The translations under genes and the position numbers were made by a program. From Macrostomum hystrix (lineage: Eukaryota > Platyhelminthes > Macrostomidae): DNA of 64,000 nucleotides. The notes below the pieces were generated by a model. The model searched no databases. It worked only from the letters and a program-made list of their open reading frames with translations, and had not been told where the DNA came from. Where the stretch lies: positions 372,001-436,000 of the forward strand of contig CATNEN010000008.1 of assembly GCA_950097015.1 (NCBI GenBank), read 5' to 3'. Below are positions 22,191 through 33,468 of this stretch, piece by piece (within the stretch, counting starts at the first letter, position 1; each line of letters begins with the position of its first letter).

Positions 22191-23869
22191 ACTGAGCAAT
22201 GCTCAGTACGTTTAAAAATGTTTCCCACTAGTTGTGTTACCAGTTGATGTTATCTGCTTCATCGTTTAACATTTTAAAAGAAGAAAATACTTTTGCAAAC
22301 AAAAGCAAATTTACGACAACTTGTCAAATAGGCTTCAGTGTCTTTCTACATTGCCCTTATAAGTACCTAATGACCTAATGTTGCAGTAGTAAGGTCTATT
22401 TAACGAAGCACTAAATAGGCTCCAAATACTAGAAACTCTTCAATTTATAAAATGTATTATTAATTAGCTAATGAACAGATATTATCCTTTTTTTAGACAT
22501 AAATGTTAATTTATACATTATTTCTATTAGAAGCATATGTAACCTTGGATGAAATAGAAACCTTAAAAATATCAACCGTAATGTTCTTGACTTTCCTGAA
22601 TCTAAGGCCCCCTATTCATATTTGTATAATCTTCTATGTTGATAATTAGGCTTTATTGTCATAATTGCTGTGAATTAATCCATTATAGTGTTGATTGACA
22701 ATGTCCTAGTTTCTTGCATTATTTTTTACTTTCTATTATAAGCAAACAAACAAAAGCAAGTTTATTAAAAGAGTAAAACTTTGGATCTAGAGAAAACTCG
22801 TAGCGGCCTAGCATTTGAGAATCAGTGTTATAGGCCCCTATCCTAAATGTTAATTTTCCCAGTTAGTGCCCCTTAGTACCACTAATGTCCACTTTAACAG
22901 GCCCCTCACAATGCCCTCAAGCTTCTCCTTTAAAGTGTCCCTTCATAGTATCCTATTAGCAAAATGTTGATCCTTAGTACATTAGGCTTCCATAGATATG
23001 AAAAGCCAGATCTGCCACTGGCTAACTAGTTTACAATCAAAGTGTCATAGAAACTTACTTAAAAAATCATTGCTTCAGTTAAAATTTCTTATGAGTTACT
23101 TGTGTTTTTTCTTACTTATCCAAATTTCCTACAAAAAGTTATAGATTTAGTTTTCATATGTACTAAATGCATTATTGCATTTAGTATAGCATTTAAGTAT
23201 AGCAACCAAAAAGATTAAAATAATCTTAAATCAGTTTTAGTATCAAGTTATTAGACAAATGTTGCCATAACTAAGATAAGGTCATATAAGTTAAAATCTA
23301 ATCTTAGAACTTAAGCCTGATGTTTATTATTTGTACTTTTTGTGACATGTTTTCTTACTTTTTAGATCTATATTTAGTCTATATTTAGACTTAGTTTATG
23401 CAAAAGAATTCCTAAACTTTCCTAAAATATTTGATCTGAGGAATTTTTATAGGAAATCTACATGTGCATTAAAATGCTAATGAAGCAATATAGGAAAATG
23501 TAAAAAGTATACATTAACTGTAGTTTATTTTTTGTATTAGCTTAGAAAATAGTTCAAGTGAATAGACAACAGTTTCCATAGAAATAATGTAGAATATTAA
23601 TAAGTGTATCTGTAAATTATCATATTTTATGCTCACTCTTAGGCTAAAATCTATCTTCTGACCTTTTGCTATGCTAGAATTTTGTAGCATTAGGGTGGTT
23701 CTCACAGAGTTGCCACTTTTAGTGTCCAAAGTGTTTTTTTTGCCAATTTTGATTGTTTTTCATCTATTACTGCAGTATATTATATAAGCTACAGTAAAAA
23801 GTGGTTTAAAGCAGTTTTTAACACTTCATTGACAAATTCATCATTCTTCATTCAAATTCTTCATTCATC

Positions 23870-23912
23870 ACTCATCGGATCTACACTTTTGAGGGCTGTA
23901 GATCCGATGAGT
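23870..23912. repeat. Perfect 15-bp inverted repeat (hairpin)
   Basis: The arms actcatcggatctac (23870-23884) and gtagatccgatgagt (23898-23912) are exact complements separated by 13 bases. Related single arms occur at 24065-24079 (one mismatch) and 24267-24281 (exact), the last two both preceded by gac. This may be the end of a small terminal-inverted-repeat element. Confidence 0.65.
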
Positions 23913-26660
23913 AAAACTGCTATTAAATGCAAATATTAAGGAATCCATTGGGGCTAGAATAAAGTGCCATATGTCATTAGAGACGTCTATGTACCCTTCA
24001 TAATATGATATAGCATTTGCGGTTTTACAGAATACACATTCTGAGAATTTTACATTTCCCCGACGTAGATCTGATGAGTCAAACTGCTTACTCAAAAAAA
24101 TCTGTTTTTTTACATTTTAGTTTTTCGGTAGTTGAATAGAGATAGTATGTAGTGTGCCTATAGTTTTATGAAAGCACATAAATATATATTTCGTTTGCAA
24201 GAGGATTTAGCACTGAATATGCTACCACTAATTTTTTACTGACGAATTTAGGTCAAGAGGTCTGACGTAGATCCGATGAGTTAAGTTTTGTGAGACACTT
24301 ATAAAAGCCACAAAGTAAGTAGATATAGCTGAATTATAATAGAAATTATGTTTCCTAATGCTTATTTTAGTTATATATTGCCATATAAAAGAACAACGAC
24401 GTCTTGAACACAAACGCTTTTGACAAGGGAAAGTCTTAATCTTTGACTAACATGTGTGAGACATGGTGCTTTTACAGACTTTCATGATTTCTAGTGATTT
24501 AGAAATATGTAAACAAAAGGAATTTATAACAAAGCTTTAGTGCCCTACATAGGGAAACATCGATAGAACACAAATGGTTCAACAGGACAGCTTCAAATTA
24601 CATTATAAAATATATTTTTTGAAAAGACACGTTTTTTCAGTACTGTGGCAATCCCGTGAGAATCACCCATTAATGCTAGCTTCCTTACTATATAATGATA
24701 TCCTTTCCTGTGGGTTAACAATCAATGATGATTTGAAGTTATTAAATCACAAGTTCTTGACATTTCTTAGTCTATCTTTTTTCAAATATGTTCATTTTGT
24801 ATATAAGTCCATGACATAGCAATTAAACATGTTTTTTATTATTTAAAACTAAAAAGTAAAGTTATAACAACTAAGATTCATAGCTGGAAGAAAGGTGGCT
24901 GAACAAGCTCAAACTAAACAATGGCAGTTTGAAATGCTTTTGAAAAGGATTCCTAAGGACCATGCTTGTAAAGTGGCTGCAAAGAAGTAAGAGGCTCAGC
25001 TGTAGCAGCAGCAGGATTTAACTAAGTGGCAGCAAGGGTACAATAGTTAAAATGAGGATGAAAGCCCAATAAATTCTGATAGATTAAAAAAGGGAGCTGC
25101 TCAATGATTTAAAAATGTCAATTGTCTGCCTATAATTTTCCATCCATTTCTGTACCCAGCCCAATATATTAGTCAGATTCAGAAATGTTGGTGTTTATCT
25201 AGGTAAGATAAATCCAGTACATTGTTGGTAAAGCAGTATCTTTCCAAAGGATTTAGTAGTGCTCAGTATGTATTCCTGTTTTGATGCAAGCCATCCTTTT
25301 TCTCACCAGCCTACTGCTAGTGTGCTATTAGTCGCTTAAATCTATGCCTTCCTATTCTTTCTTAAGAGCGTAGTACCTGGTCCCTGGTCGTGTCCTGTTG
25401 GACTCTAGAAATATATCGTGGGAGAGCCCCCCCCCCCAAAGGCTGAGCCAGAGGTGTTATAGGCAATCCTGTTAATCGCCAATCGTGACATCCTGTATGA
25501 AGTCACGCATCCTGTTACTTTTTTGGTAGATGGGTTCGGTTACAGGACTGTGACACTGAGTGGGTGGCTCTCACTTTTCGTTTTGATTTTATTACTTAAT
25601 ATAGACTTTTTGCACTAAATTATTTACTATACGCTGCCCTTTTTTCATCCCAGCACAAAATTTATTTTTGCTTTCCTGCTGCAACCTAGGTTAAGTGTTT
25701 ACTGTTTACAGGTTTGCACTCGCTTCGCTCATGAGGTGATCACCAATTTTTTGCATTTAGCTCCACCTGTCTGTTGTCTGCTTCATGTGATGTCAAGCTC
25801 TCTTGTTGTTTTCGCATCAGCTATTTTTAGAATTGTCACGCCAAATGGAGGTTATCCATATTTTTGTAAGACATTGTTTGCATATATTGTAATTGCCCTC
25901 TTGCAGATGCTTTGTATATACAAATGACTGCTTGTGGGATAGTTTTGTAGTTTGCACTCCGAAATAATTACTAGCCCCAGTGTATATTAGCTATCTTCCT
26001 GACTATTTCATGTAATTCGATATGTAAAAGACATTTCGGGTTTCAAGTAGTCACGATTGGCGATTTCGGGTTTCGAGTAGTAACTAAAAGGCACTTTCGG
26101 GTCATCTATACATGTAATAGCTAGATACGAAAAAAATCTATAAATTTCTTTAAACAGAGAAATGACCTAGTATGGCTTTTTATGTAACACCAATAAGCTA
26201 GGCTACATACGGTAGATAAGAGAAGTATCTGCATGAGCCCTAGAGCCCGAATTTTATACTATTAAATGAATTTGTATAAAAAAGTAAAACTCACGGTTTT
26301 CAACCTGTGTTTTGAAACCTAGCTAGCTGTCAGTTTTAATTTAGTTGCAGGATTTCGAAAAGTAAAAGCAACATATTTTCTGCTACTACAATGAAAGATA
26401 TATTGAAATTTATCAAGGTATCTACTTATGTAGAGCTATTCAAATATATTTTTATGAAGCTTTAGCTGTATATTAAGTTGGCTTTTTTGTCATTTTCCTC
26501 TTGCCCTTATGTATTGTATTAAACTATTTATATTAGCAAACATTTCTTCGAGTCCACTTGTCTTACAAACATGTCTGATTATGCTATTGAACTGAGTCCA
26601 TGGACAAAAATTTGGCTGAAACTATATTATTTGTCTGAATTTTCTAACCATTGCAGCAAA

Positions 26661-26738
26661 ATGCGTGCAAAGTGGCGTAAGAAGAGAATGCGCAGGCTAA
26701 AGCGTAAGCGCAGGAAGATGAGGGAAAGGAGCAAGTGA
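26661..26738 (+). CDS. RPL41: Ribosomal protein eL41, copy 1 (25 aa)
   Basis: The 25-codon frame MRAKWRKKRMRRLKRKRRKM followed by RERSK and TGA is the full eL41 sequence, the smallest and most basic ribosomal protein, a component of the large subunit. It lies four bases after an acceptor (ccattgcag), so a 5' leader exon or spliced leader is expected upstream. AATAAA at 26932-26937 gives a 3'UTR of about 200 bases. The protein is identical to that of copy 2 at 31761. Confidence 0.95.
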   Translation: MRAKWRKKRMRRLKRKRRKMRERSK

Positions 26739-27243
26739 GGCTAGAGCTGCGATCTGCTTTCAGAGCAGACCAGCTAGCCAGCTAATGCGTGCATCGGACA
26801 AGATTGCTTCATACCGCCTGCTCGGAGTGAGATGCGTCGCTACGTCAAAAGAGAAAGCCATCGACGCGACGATTTTATATTGTACTACATCCTCTACAGA
26901 TCCCATGTCTGTACAATGTTAGATAATGCGAAATAAATCGTATTCCGTCATTCTGATGGACTTGGATAAAAAGTGGTTACTTTGAGTTTATTATTTTTTG
27001 TTATAGAATGTAGTAAGGCTCGAGTATTAGTCTATTAAGATATGCATCGATATTTTTTTATTTTCAGCCCAATTATCAGTTTTTCCCACTTTCAACGGGT
27101 GTGTACTTTTACTTCTCTAATATGCAAATAAGGCAATATTATAAGTGTATTTTGTATGTCAAGAAATAAGAGGCAATTTTGTTTTCGGTATATAGTTTAT
27201 TTCAATAAGTTACATAATAAAGTTCAGGGCATTGTTCGGCTGC
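26739..27243. other. eL41 3'UTR and convergent spacer
   Basis: This holds the 3'UTR of eL41 copy 1, then AT-rich sequence up to the stop codon of the convergent minus-strand membrane-protein gene. Nothing else was recognised. Confidence 0.5.
26932..26937 (+). terminator. Poly(A) signal of eL41 copy 1
   Basis: AATAAA, 194 bases after the eL41 stop codon. It is followed by a T-rich region after 26970. Confidence 0.6.
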
Positions 27244-28433
27244 CTATAAAAAGCCAGTCTCATATTCGTAGCCTTCTGAATGTGCGAAAACTCTTCCAAA
27301 GGTGTGCGTAGCCGCTCTGCGTTTAGTTGCCATCCAAATTGCTAGCCCTGCAGCCAGAAAGAGAATTATCATAACAATGGTGATGCCCGCAACGCCAGTG
27401 AATAAAAAATTACGCTTTAATTGCCCTTGTCCATTGTCAACATTTATTATTCCCTTGGCTCTGCACTGACCAAGCGAGTCCAGTAGTTCCTTTGATAGAT
27501 TGTTGTAGAAGTCTAATCCTTCTGCTAGATTTTTCAATGTTGACTGGCTGGCATCATCTATCGAAGCGAATGTTTGCACCATTAAAATGTACTGTAGTGC
27601 AGCACTGTGAAGCTTAATGCAGATCGGTAGAAATAGCCTCGGTTCGCAGCTAGTCCATTGCAATATTTGCTTAAATGTAACATTTTTTACTTGCTGCCTA
27701 AAATAGTAGGAAAAGGGTTTAAGTTGAGAGATATATAAATAATTATACGCGTGTCTCTACTGTCAGTAGGAGCGTAGGAACTGCTCTACTCCCACAGATT
27801 CTTTTCATTTCAAACGCTAAGCTCTAAGTAGTTCGTTCATTAGGACTTTTATCTTCTCCTTTGTATTCCACACCATGGTCCTCCACACCATGAAGGAGCC
27901 AAATATTCGCTTAGAACTTACCTAACAGTGCCACTGACTCTCTGATCCACTGCCAGACACACAATTTCCATTGCTGTATGTAGTTTTGTTTGTTCATTCC
28001 AAAATTCAAACTTGAAGTCGCTACTACCAGTCTGAGGAGTGCCAGCCAAAGCTTTGATATAGTTTTCGAATCGGAAAAAAGTGGATTCAATCTCCCTAAC
28101 AGCGTCGCTTAGCCGAGGCAGGTGTTGCAGTACCGACCTGCTAGCTGAATTTTGTAGTTGCAGGTTAATAGCGATCAGGTCTCGTAGTGTGTTGGCATTG
28201 CAACTGCTAACACTGCAGCGTGAAAAAAAGTTGCTTTTGTTGCCATGCAACAATGCACGTATCTCTGTGAGGCCTTTAGTGACGCAACTGATCTTTTCAA
28301 AGTCTGATAAGCCAGGTGCTAGCATTCCGTCGAGTTGTTGCTTTAGTTCAGCAAAGATGCACTTACATAGTGCCTCTAAGCAATTTCCCGTAGTTAGTAG
28401 CAGTAATGTTGCACAGAGAACTACTAGCTTCAT
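27244..28433 (-). CDS. Type I membrane protein, paralogue A, unrecognised family
   Basis: Two exons, 28433-27922 and 27697-27244 (GTAAGT donor, TTTTAG acceptor, in phase), encode 321 residues. It has a signal peptide (MKLVVLCATLLLLTTGNC), a C-x-C motif right after it (LCKCIFAEL), a helical Cys-containing ectodomain, one transmembrane helix (about 270-294) and a short basic tail ending YEYETGFL. The membrane-proximal block SCEPRLFLPICIKLHS aligns without gaps to paralogue B. An acceptor (gcttttag) lies 15 bases upstream of the ATG. Topology suggests a cell-surface protein. The fold and ligand are unknown. Confidence 0.7.
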
Positions 28434-29522
28434 GCCTGCTAAGGCCGCCTAAAAGCAAAGCTCCAATTCGATTTTCTACCTGTTCTCGGTTCGTAGAAAT
28501 GGAATGATATTTTATCCATTTTAGCCTGTGCATTTGCCAAGCCCTTAAGGTGTTTATTTAGTTGGTTGCATGTATGATCGGATCTTAGCATAAAGGTGTA
28601 TTATTTCTGTTGCACAGGAAGAGCTAGTTACAACACCTAGGCAAGCTAGTTACAGAATTTCTCTCTTACACTTGTTCTCCTACCTTAACTTTTGTGTCTT
28701 GTTTGCATATACTTTGCCAATAGTTTGTGTGGTTTGGTGTACAATTTGTGCAATAGTTGCTTTCTTATTCTCGTTCAGTTTCGTTCGCAGATATATTAAA
28801 CAGCAATGAGGCTCACGCACCTTTGTCGTAACCAATAGATTGTGGTGGTCAAAATTTCTAATGCTAATAAGCGAGCAGAAAGTTTTAATGCAGATTTGGC
28901 AGTGTCTAGCTTAGTAACATGGAATGATAATGATAGTTTTTGCTTAGCAAAAAATGTATTTGTCATCTATCAAAGAATAGCTTGATATAGTCGGATCATA
29001 ATACTATATAATATGGGTCAAGGGACCTTGGGAGTGGGTTGATAAGCGTGCACGAAGTGCTGAATCCATTTGTTAAGATTTGTATATCGTACTAGACATT
29101 ATTTGTTAAAAAATATTTTTACAATTCTACAATTTTACAGGTTTCTTGGTCCAGACGTAAGAGTAAAAAGATCAAATTTCTAAAATGAATAAGATGGTGA
29201 CAAACCATTGTAAACTTTACATAGCTATTCTTCCAGAAAAATAGCCTCAACAAAATAATGAAAAGCTCAATTAGTTTTCAATAGCAGCATCACTAAAAAC
29301 AATGCACTTTTATCATTGCGTAGTACGGATCAATAGTTATCTATTCGGGTTTTAGGAATTAAGATATTTTTCGTAGTCTAGGAGTAAATGCTTCTACTAT
29401 TTCTAACACTTCCTCATTGTCCTTAAGTGTTTAAAATCACGCTTCTTCTGCTTTAAGAAGCTTTTGTTTTTTTACAAAATATAGAATATAGAAAAGAACG
29501 TAAGCAGATGCTTTACAGTATG
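28434..29522. other. Spacer between the two membrane-protein paralogues
   Basis: AT-rich, with no conserved frame. It includes the upstream region of paralogue A and the presumed 3'UTR of paralogue B (both minus strand). Confidence 0.5.
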
Positions 29523-30614
29523 TTACGCCTCAGTCTCGTAATACCGTTTCATTAGTGGATCTTGGCCGTGATGCTCATATGACCTGCCGACGGGCTCTTC
29601 ACGCATAGTTACAGCCGGCTCCTTCTTAGATCTCCAGGCAAAGAAAGCAGTCAAAGCAATCAGAAAAACTAGAACCAAAATGAAGCAGCTGAATACGATA
29701 GCTGAATTGCGTATCGCCGAATCTTTCTCCTTGATTTCCTGCGATCTGATGGCGTGAATCTCTTTGCTGCTGCAGACAACAATCTGCTTGGTCATGCTAT
29801 CCGACAGCTTTAAGTAGTGCTTCCACTCGATCTCGCTGCTGAACTGGCTGACCGGACTGCTACCCTGTGGCGCATGCAATTCCGAATGTAGCTCCCTCAT
29901 GAACAGGAATTGCAGCACAACTCCATAGACATTCAAGTAAAATGGCAGCACTTTTGTTGTGTCGCATTTGTAATAGTCAGCGAGTCGCTCAACTATAGAC
30001 TTCGTTCTGTTGTTGCCTTCCATTGTCAATGCAAATATTGTGTCCAGTGGCTTTCCTCGCTCCATGCGCTTGTAGAATGCAGAAAAATGTGCGATTTCAT
30101 TCTCAGCCCTTATCTTTCCAGTCTTTAGTGCCGTCATGTATTCAATGAAGGCCCCGGAAAATACGTTGACAACATCGAATGTTGCACTCTGATAGTCATT
30201 CAGAAACGTGATGTGCGAGTATGCTGTAAACGATTGTTTTACCTGGCCCTTCAAGGTTTGAACTCCTTTGTCCAGTGTGTCGAAAACTGTTTCTCGGCAG
30301 CAGGCGGTGTCTTTCATGCACGAACATTTAACATCGCACTGGGCCACATTGTCCAACCAGTGTCGGACGCACTCGCGAAAGTCAGTGAAGTAACTTGTCA
30401 GTTTGAAGTTAAGCGAAATGAGTGTGTGCACAAAGCTGAAAACTTGCTCTGCATGATTGCTATTCGGCTTGTTTAAATCCTGTAGCTCTCTCGCCATCTT
30501 GCCAAAGTCGCACCAACATCGCGCGTCGTCAAGCGGTCGCAGTCTATTCTTGCTCTCAGATGTTTGCAATGTTGCTGTAGCGCATAGCAGCCATACAATA
30601 ATTCGAAGCCACAT
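29523..30614 (-). CDS. Type I membrane protein, paralogue B, unrecognised family
   Basis: A single-exon frame of 363 residues. It has a signal peptide (MWLRIIVWLLCATATLQ), C-x-C at the mature N-terminus (RCWCDFGKM), a Cys cluster (CDVKCSCMKDTACC), a long helical ectodomain, one transmembrane helix (about 304-327) and a 36-residue basic tail ending KRYYETEA. The segment KCDTTKVLPFYLNVYG then VVLQFLFM matches paralogue A in the spacing of C, LP, LQ and M. It is about 1.1 kb upstream of A in the same orientation, suggesting an old tandem duplication. B lacks the intron present in A. Confidence 0.75.
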   Translation of the reverse strand: MWLRIIVWLLCATATLQTSESKNRLRPLDDARCWCDFGKMARELQDLNKPNSNHAEQVFSFVHTLISLNFKLTSYFTDFRECVRHWLDNVAQCDVKCSCMKDTACCRETVFDTLDKGVQTLKGQVKQSFTAYSHITFLNDYQSATFDVVNVFSGAFIEYMTALKTGKIRAENEIAHFSAFYKRMERGKPLDTIFALTMEGNNRTKSIVERLADYYKCDTTKVLPFYLNVYGVVLQFLFMRELHSELHAPQGSSPVSQFSSEIEWKHYLKLSDSMTKQIVVCSSKEIHAIRSQEIKEKDSAIRNSAIVFSCFILVLVFLIALTAFFAWRSKKEPAVTMREEPVGRSYEHHGQDPLMKRYYETEA

Positions 30615-31220
30615 TGTTTGGTATGCGGCGCTGGTATGAAAGCCTTTCTATTAGATCGGCTAGCAATTTTGCGTGAGTAGAAGGCTCATAGCACCTGATT
30701 TTTATCTAAATTGAAAAATCTGTTCTCGACCCTATCCGTCGTTATCTCTACTTAGCACTTAGTCATTATGTGGTGTACATTTTCGCAGGGTGTGCTCACT
30801 GCTCACTCGTGCGCTCGTTGGTTCAATCTAGAAAACAGCCAAGCCATTTTCTTCACTTCTTTCGCCTGTCTCCGCCTAGCTATGCATGGCCAATCTGCTT
30901 TTAGAATCATTTTTGAAGGAATAGAAGACAGCTAAAATTCGAATGGCCCCTGATTTTGCCCTTGAGACACACACCATTGCTATCTTTATTCTGCGTATAA
31001 TCTCCCGAATTCTCAGGCAGAGTTTTAGCTGCGTATTTTACTTGCGAATCTACTCACTATTCTTCAAAAATTTCAATTGCTTAGTCTGCTGACGTATCTG
31101 TAATGTAGTGCCGTTGTCATTTTCAATTTTCGCAAGTGTGATAGAAATTTTAGCAAATCAGCATATGCGTTTAGACGAGTTATTAGGAGATAAAAGTATA
31201 GGTAATAGCTGTTGCGTGCG
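30615..31220. other. Upstream region of paralogue B
   Basis: Non-coding AT-rich sequence with no TATA box or repeat that I can support. A 76-codon plus-strand frame at 31108 looks like chance and runs into the SINE fragment. Confidence 0.45.
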
Positions 31221-31224
31221 ACAT

Positions 31225-31432
31225 AGAAACCGGTTTAATCCAAGATCCTGCAAAGACGGCAACAATCACCCAAATTTCTACCCCAAGCTAATGCCGGTTT
31301 TAATTTTACATCTGGGCGATTTTACATTAGGATGTTAATTACTTTGCTCAAGAACTCGAATTCGAACTCCAGACCTCGTTAGAAGTATGAAAGCTATAAC
31401 CACTAGACTACAGTCTCCATATGTATTCTGCC
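31225..31432 (-). mobile_element. SINE family 2 copy
   Basis: On the minus strand it reads ctgtagtctagtggttatag then gaggtctggagttcgaattc, a tRNA-like A box and B box. The body (plus: cacccaaatttctaccccaa, gctaatgccgg, catctgggcgat, tttgctcaaga) is shared with the copies at 40.8 and 54.7 kb. The ctgggcgat...ttgctcaag part resembles the central domains of marine-invertebrate SINEs known to me; that is recollection, not a search. Confidence 0.6.
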
Positions 31433-31760
31433 TGTGCTAAGTTTTGTAAAGTTTTCGCCACCCACATTCCCTTGACTTGAAATACTCGGAGGTGCGCATC
31501 CATTTCGCTGGCTTCCATAAAAAACTAATCACCGGTTCAAGACTTTCGGAGGTATCACGTTTCCCTGAACTTTTTCCCTGCTAACCAGCTTTATATGTTA
31601 GTTTTTATATAAAGCTTAGTTTATTCTTGTTTACTAAATGCTCTAAAATTTTAAACAATACTAAATCTATATATAGGTACACAGCAGGTGATAGCGCTTT
31701 ATGTTACAAATATTGTCTAAATTGCTTTGTTTTCTATCATGAAATTCCAGCACTAAAGCC

Positions 31761-31838
31761 ATGCGAGCCAAGTGGCGTAAGAAGCGAATGAGGCGACTAA
31801 AGCGCAAACGCAGGAAGATGAGGGAAAGGAGCAAGTAA
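31761..31838 (+). CDS. RPL41: Ribosomal protein eL41, copy 2 (25 aa)
   Basis: It encodes the same 25-residue eL41 as copy 1. Seven codons carry synonymous differences and the stop is TAA rather than TGA. It starts 10 bases after an acceptor (gaaattccag). Exclusively silent change between the copies indicates purifying selection on both, so this is not a decayed retrocopy. I see no clear poly(A) signal within 300 bases. Confidence 0.93.
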   Translation: MRAKWRKKRMRRLKRKRRKMRERSK

Positions 31839-33005
31839 AGATAGCGGACTTCACGGCTGGAGGGCGTCCGACAGCTTGCCCTGAACCGGTTCGACCTGAC
31901 GGCCATCGTCCAGCTGGAATAGTCTGCACTGCTCTACTTGCTAATCGCGCGCTGCTGCTTCGTTTCCAAAGCGGCTTCTAAGCTAGCTTTGATGCTCTAA
32001 TATGACGCGTTTGCTAAATTTAGTCTTTATTGTTTAGACCTGTGTGCATTTTTTAGGCCAGGGTGTGTGCAAGTCTTCGTGTTTTTAGTGATGGAACGCC
32101 TGGGCGTGTGTCATGACCGTCTGGTAAACCGCCCCTAAAGGGCCGTTTTTAGGACAATCTAATTGTTATTGAAACGTGACTCTTGTTACACATTTTGCCT
32201 TATCTGAACACTTTAGGATTCTAAACCGAAAAAAAAGATTAAAAAGCGCCGAACCTACTCGAATAGCAGCGCGTGCTTGCTGGTTTCAAGCTGATTGCAT
32301 CAGTTTTGTTCTATTTTGTTCTTGGAATTGTTGCTTGTTGACTTTCCTATTTTCTTTCCTTTTTATTTTATTAATTTAGCAGTTGTGTTTAGTGTGGGTT
32401 TTTTAAACCAACAGACTTGTTTAAAGTTAGAGAAGCCAATTAATTCTACACAAATATTAATCTTCATCCTGAATTCTCCCAATTCCTCGTTCTTGTCACG
32501 AACTCCGCGCTAATGATGCCTAATTAGTGTGTTTTCAATCCTAGGTTAGGATTGATTACAAAGCAAAATCATAAGGAAAATGGTTGAATTTGTATTCAGT
32601 GAAGTCACTAGCTAACACTGTTGTAGTTTTGTAACAAATGAATCATTGAAAAAACTCACACTGTTAAATTTCGTCATTAGGAAAAGTCAGTATAGCTTAA
32701 AATTCAGCATACCTTCAATAGAATTATCAGTTCATTGCATTTTGAATTTGTACTTGCGAGAATGGTTACATTTTTTTATCAAGTCGGATGCTCCAAATCG
32801 CATTACTCGCCTCCATTGCACTGGCTACATCGCGACCCATTATTAGTGCCTTATTTTCCGTTTTTAGAACCTTAATAAAAGGTAGATTAGATAGACCTAG
32901 CACATTCTCACATGTTGCGAAAACACTGGCACTCAATCAATAGAATATAAAAAAAACTCAGGCTAAATACTGTTCTAGATGGTAATAATACTAATCATAT
33001 TTGCA
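31839..33005. other. Spacer between eL41 copy 2 and UFL1
   Basis: It holds the eL41 3' region, then AT-rich DNA with short plus-strand frames (32176-32846) that show no conserved content. Nothing is supported until the SINE at 33006. Confidence 0.5.
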
Positions 33006-33235
33006 GTATGGCTGTAGGCAAAGGCTCATCATTTGGTGACAGGAGGCTCGCAGCCAGCGGGCAGGCAATTCTGTCCATTCCCATGATTTCTGAAAACACG
33101 CTCACACAGGTGTGTACATCCGCCTTGCCTTTTTCATCGTCAGGCAGTGTACAATCTCACTGTGCCTTGGAGTTTGGCCTTCAAGGGCGTAAATTGCACG
33201 CGTAGAGGCAAACGCGTTAACCGCTCTGCCAAATC
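33006..33235 (-). mobile_element. SINE family 1 copy, internally deleted
   Basis: The tail side (atcatttggtgacaggaggc) and the body (acaggtgtgtacatccgcct, tcaagggcgtaaattgcacg) are followed directly by the tRNA head (aaacgcgttaaccgctctgc). The segment between body and B box is deleted. It lies about 230 bases upstream of the UFL1 ATG. Confidence 0.75.
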
Positions 33236-33468
33236 CCCATTCTATATGATATATTTATCTAGATTTTCTATAAATTACGCGTTAAGTCAGGGTGTAGCTA
33301 TTCAGGCATTAATATATATTATTCCCGCCGCAAACCTATTCCGCTGACCCAAAAACTATAGAGCCACCGAGACTCCGTTTTATAAGCTGCAACTGCCGTA
33401 CCGCAACAGAATCACTCGTATTACACTTGATTTCAGCTATCAACTCTTTCAATTGACACTCTGCCGCC

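Larger units (their letters stand above)
20080..26640. other. AT-rich gene-poor stretch
   Basis: About 6.5 kb of AT-rich sequence without long conserved frames. It holds an unrecognised 104-codon frame (21876-22190), a perfect hairpin with related copies (23870-24281), a decayed coding-like patch near 24890-25200 (QWQFEMLLKRIPKDHACK interrupted by stops) and a run of 13 Cs near 25426. None is a confident gene. Confidence 0.6.

Noticed and set aside
24065-24110. ctgatgagtc string resembling a hammerhead ribozyme core
   Set aside because: CUGAUGA is present, but the required GAAA after stem II and a matching cleavage triplet with stems I/III are absent. The neighbouring copies read ccgatgag.
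24890-25200. Coding-like patch containing KQWQFEMLLKRIPKDHACK
   Set aside because: Several in-frame stops and no recognisable family; at most an old transposon or gene relic.
33008-33205. 65-codon frame upstream of UFL1
   Set aside because: It lies wholly within a SINE family 1 copy.
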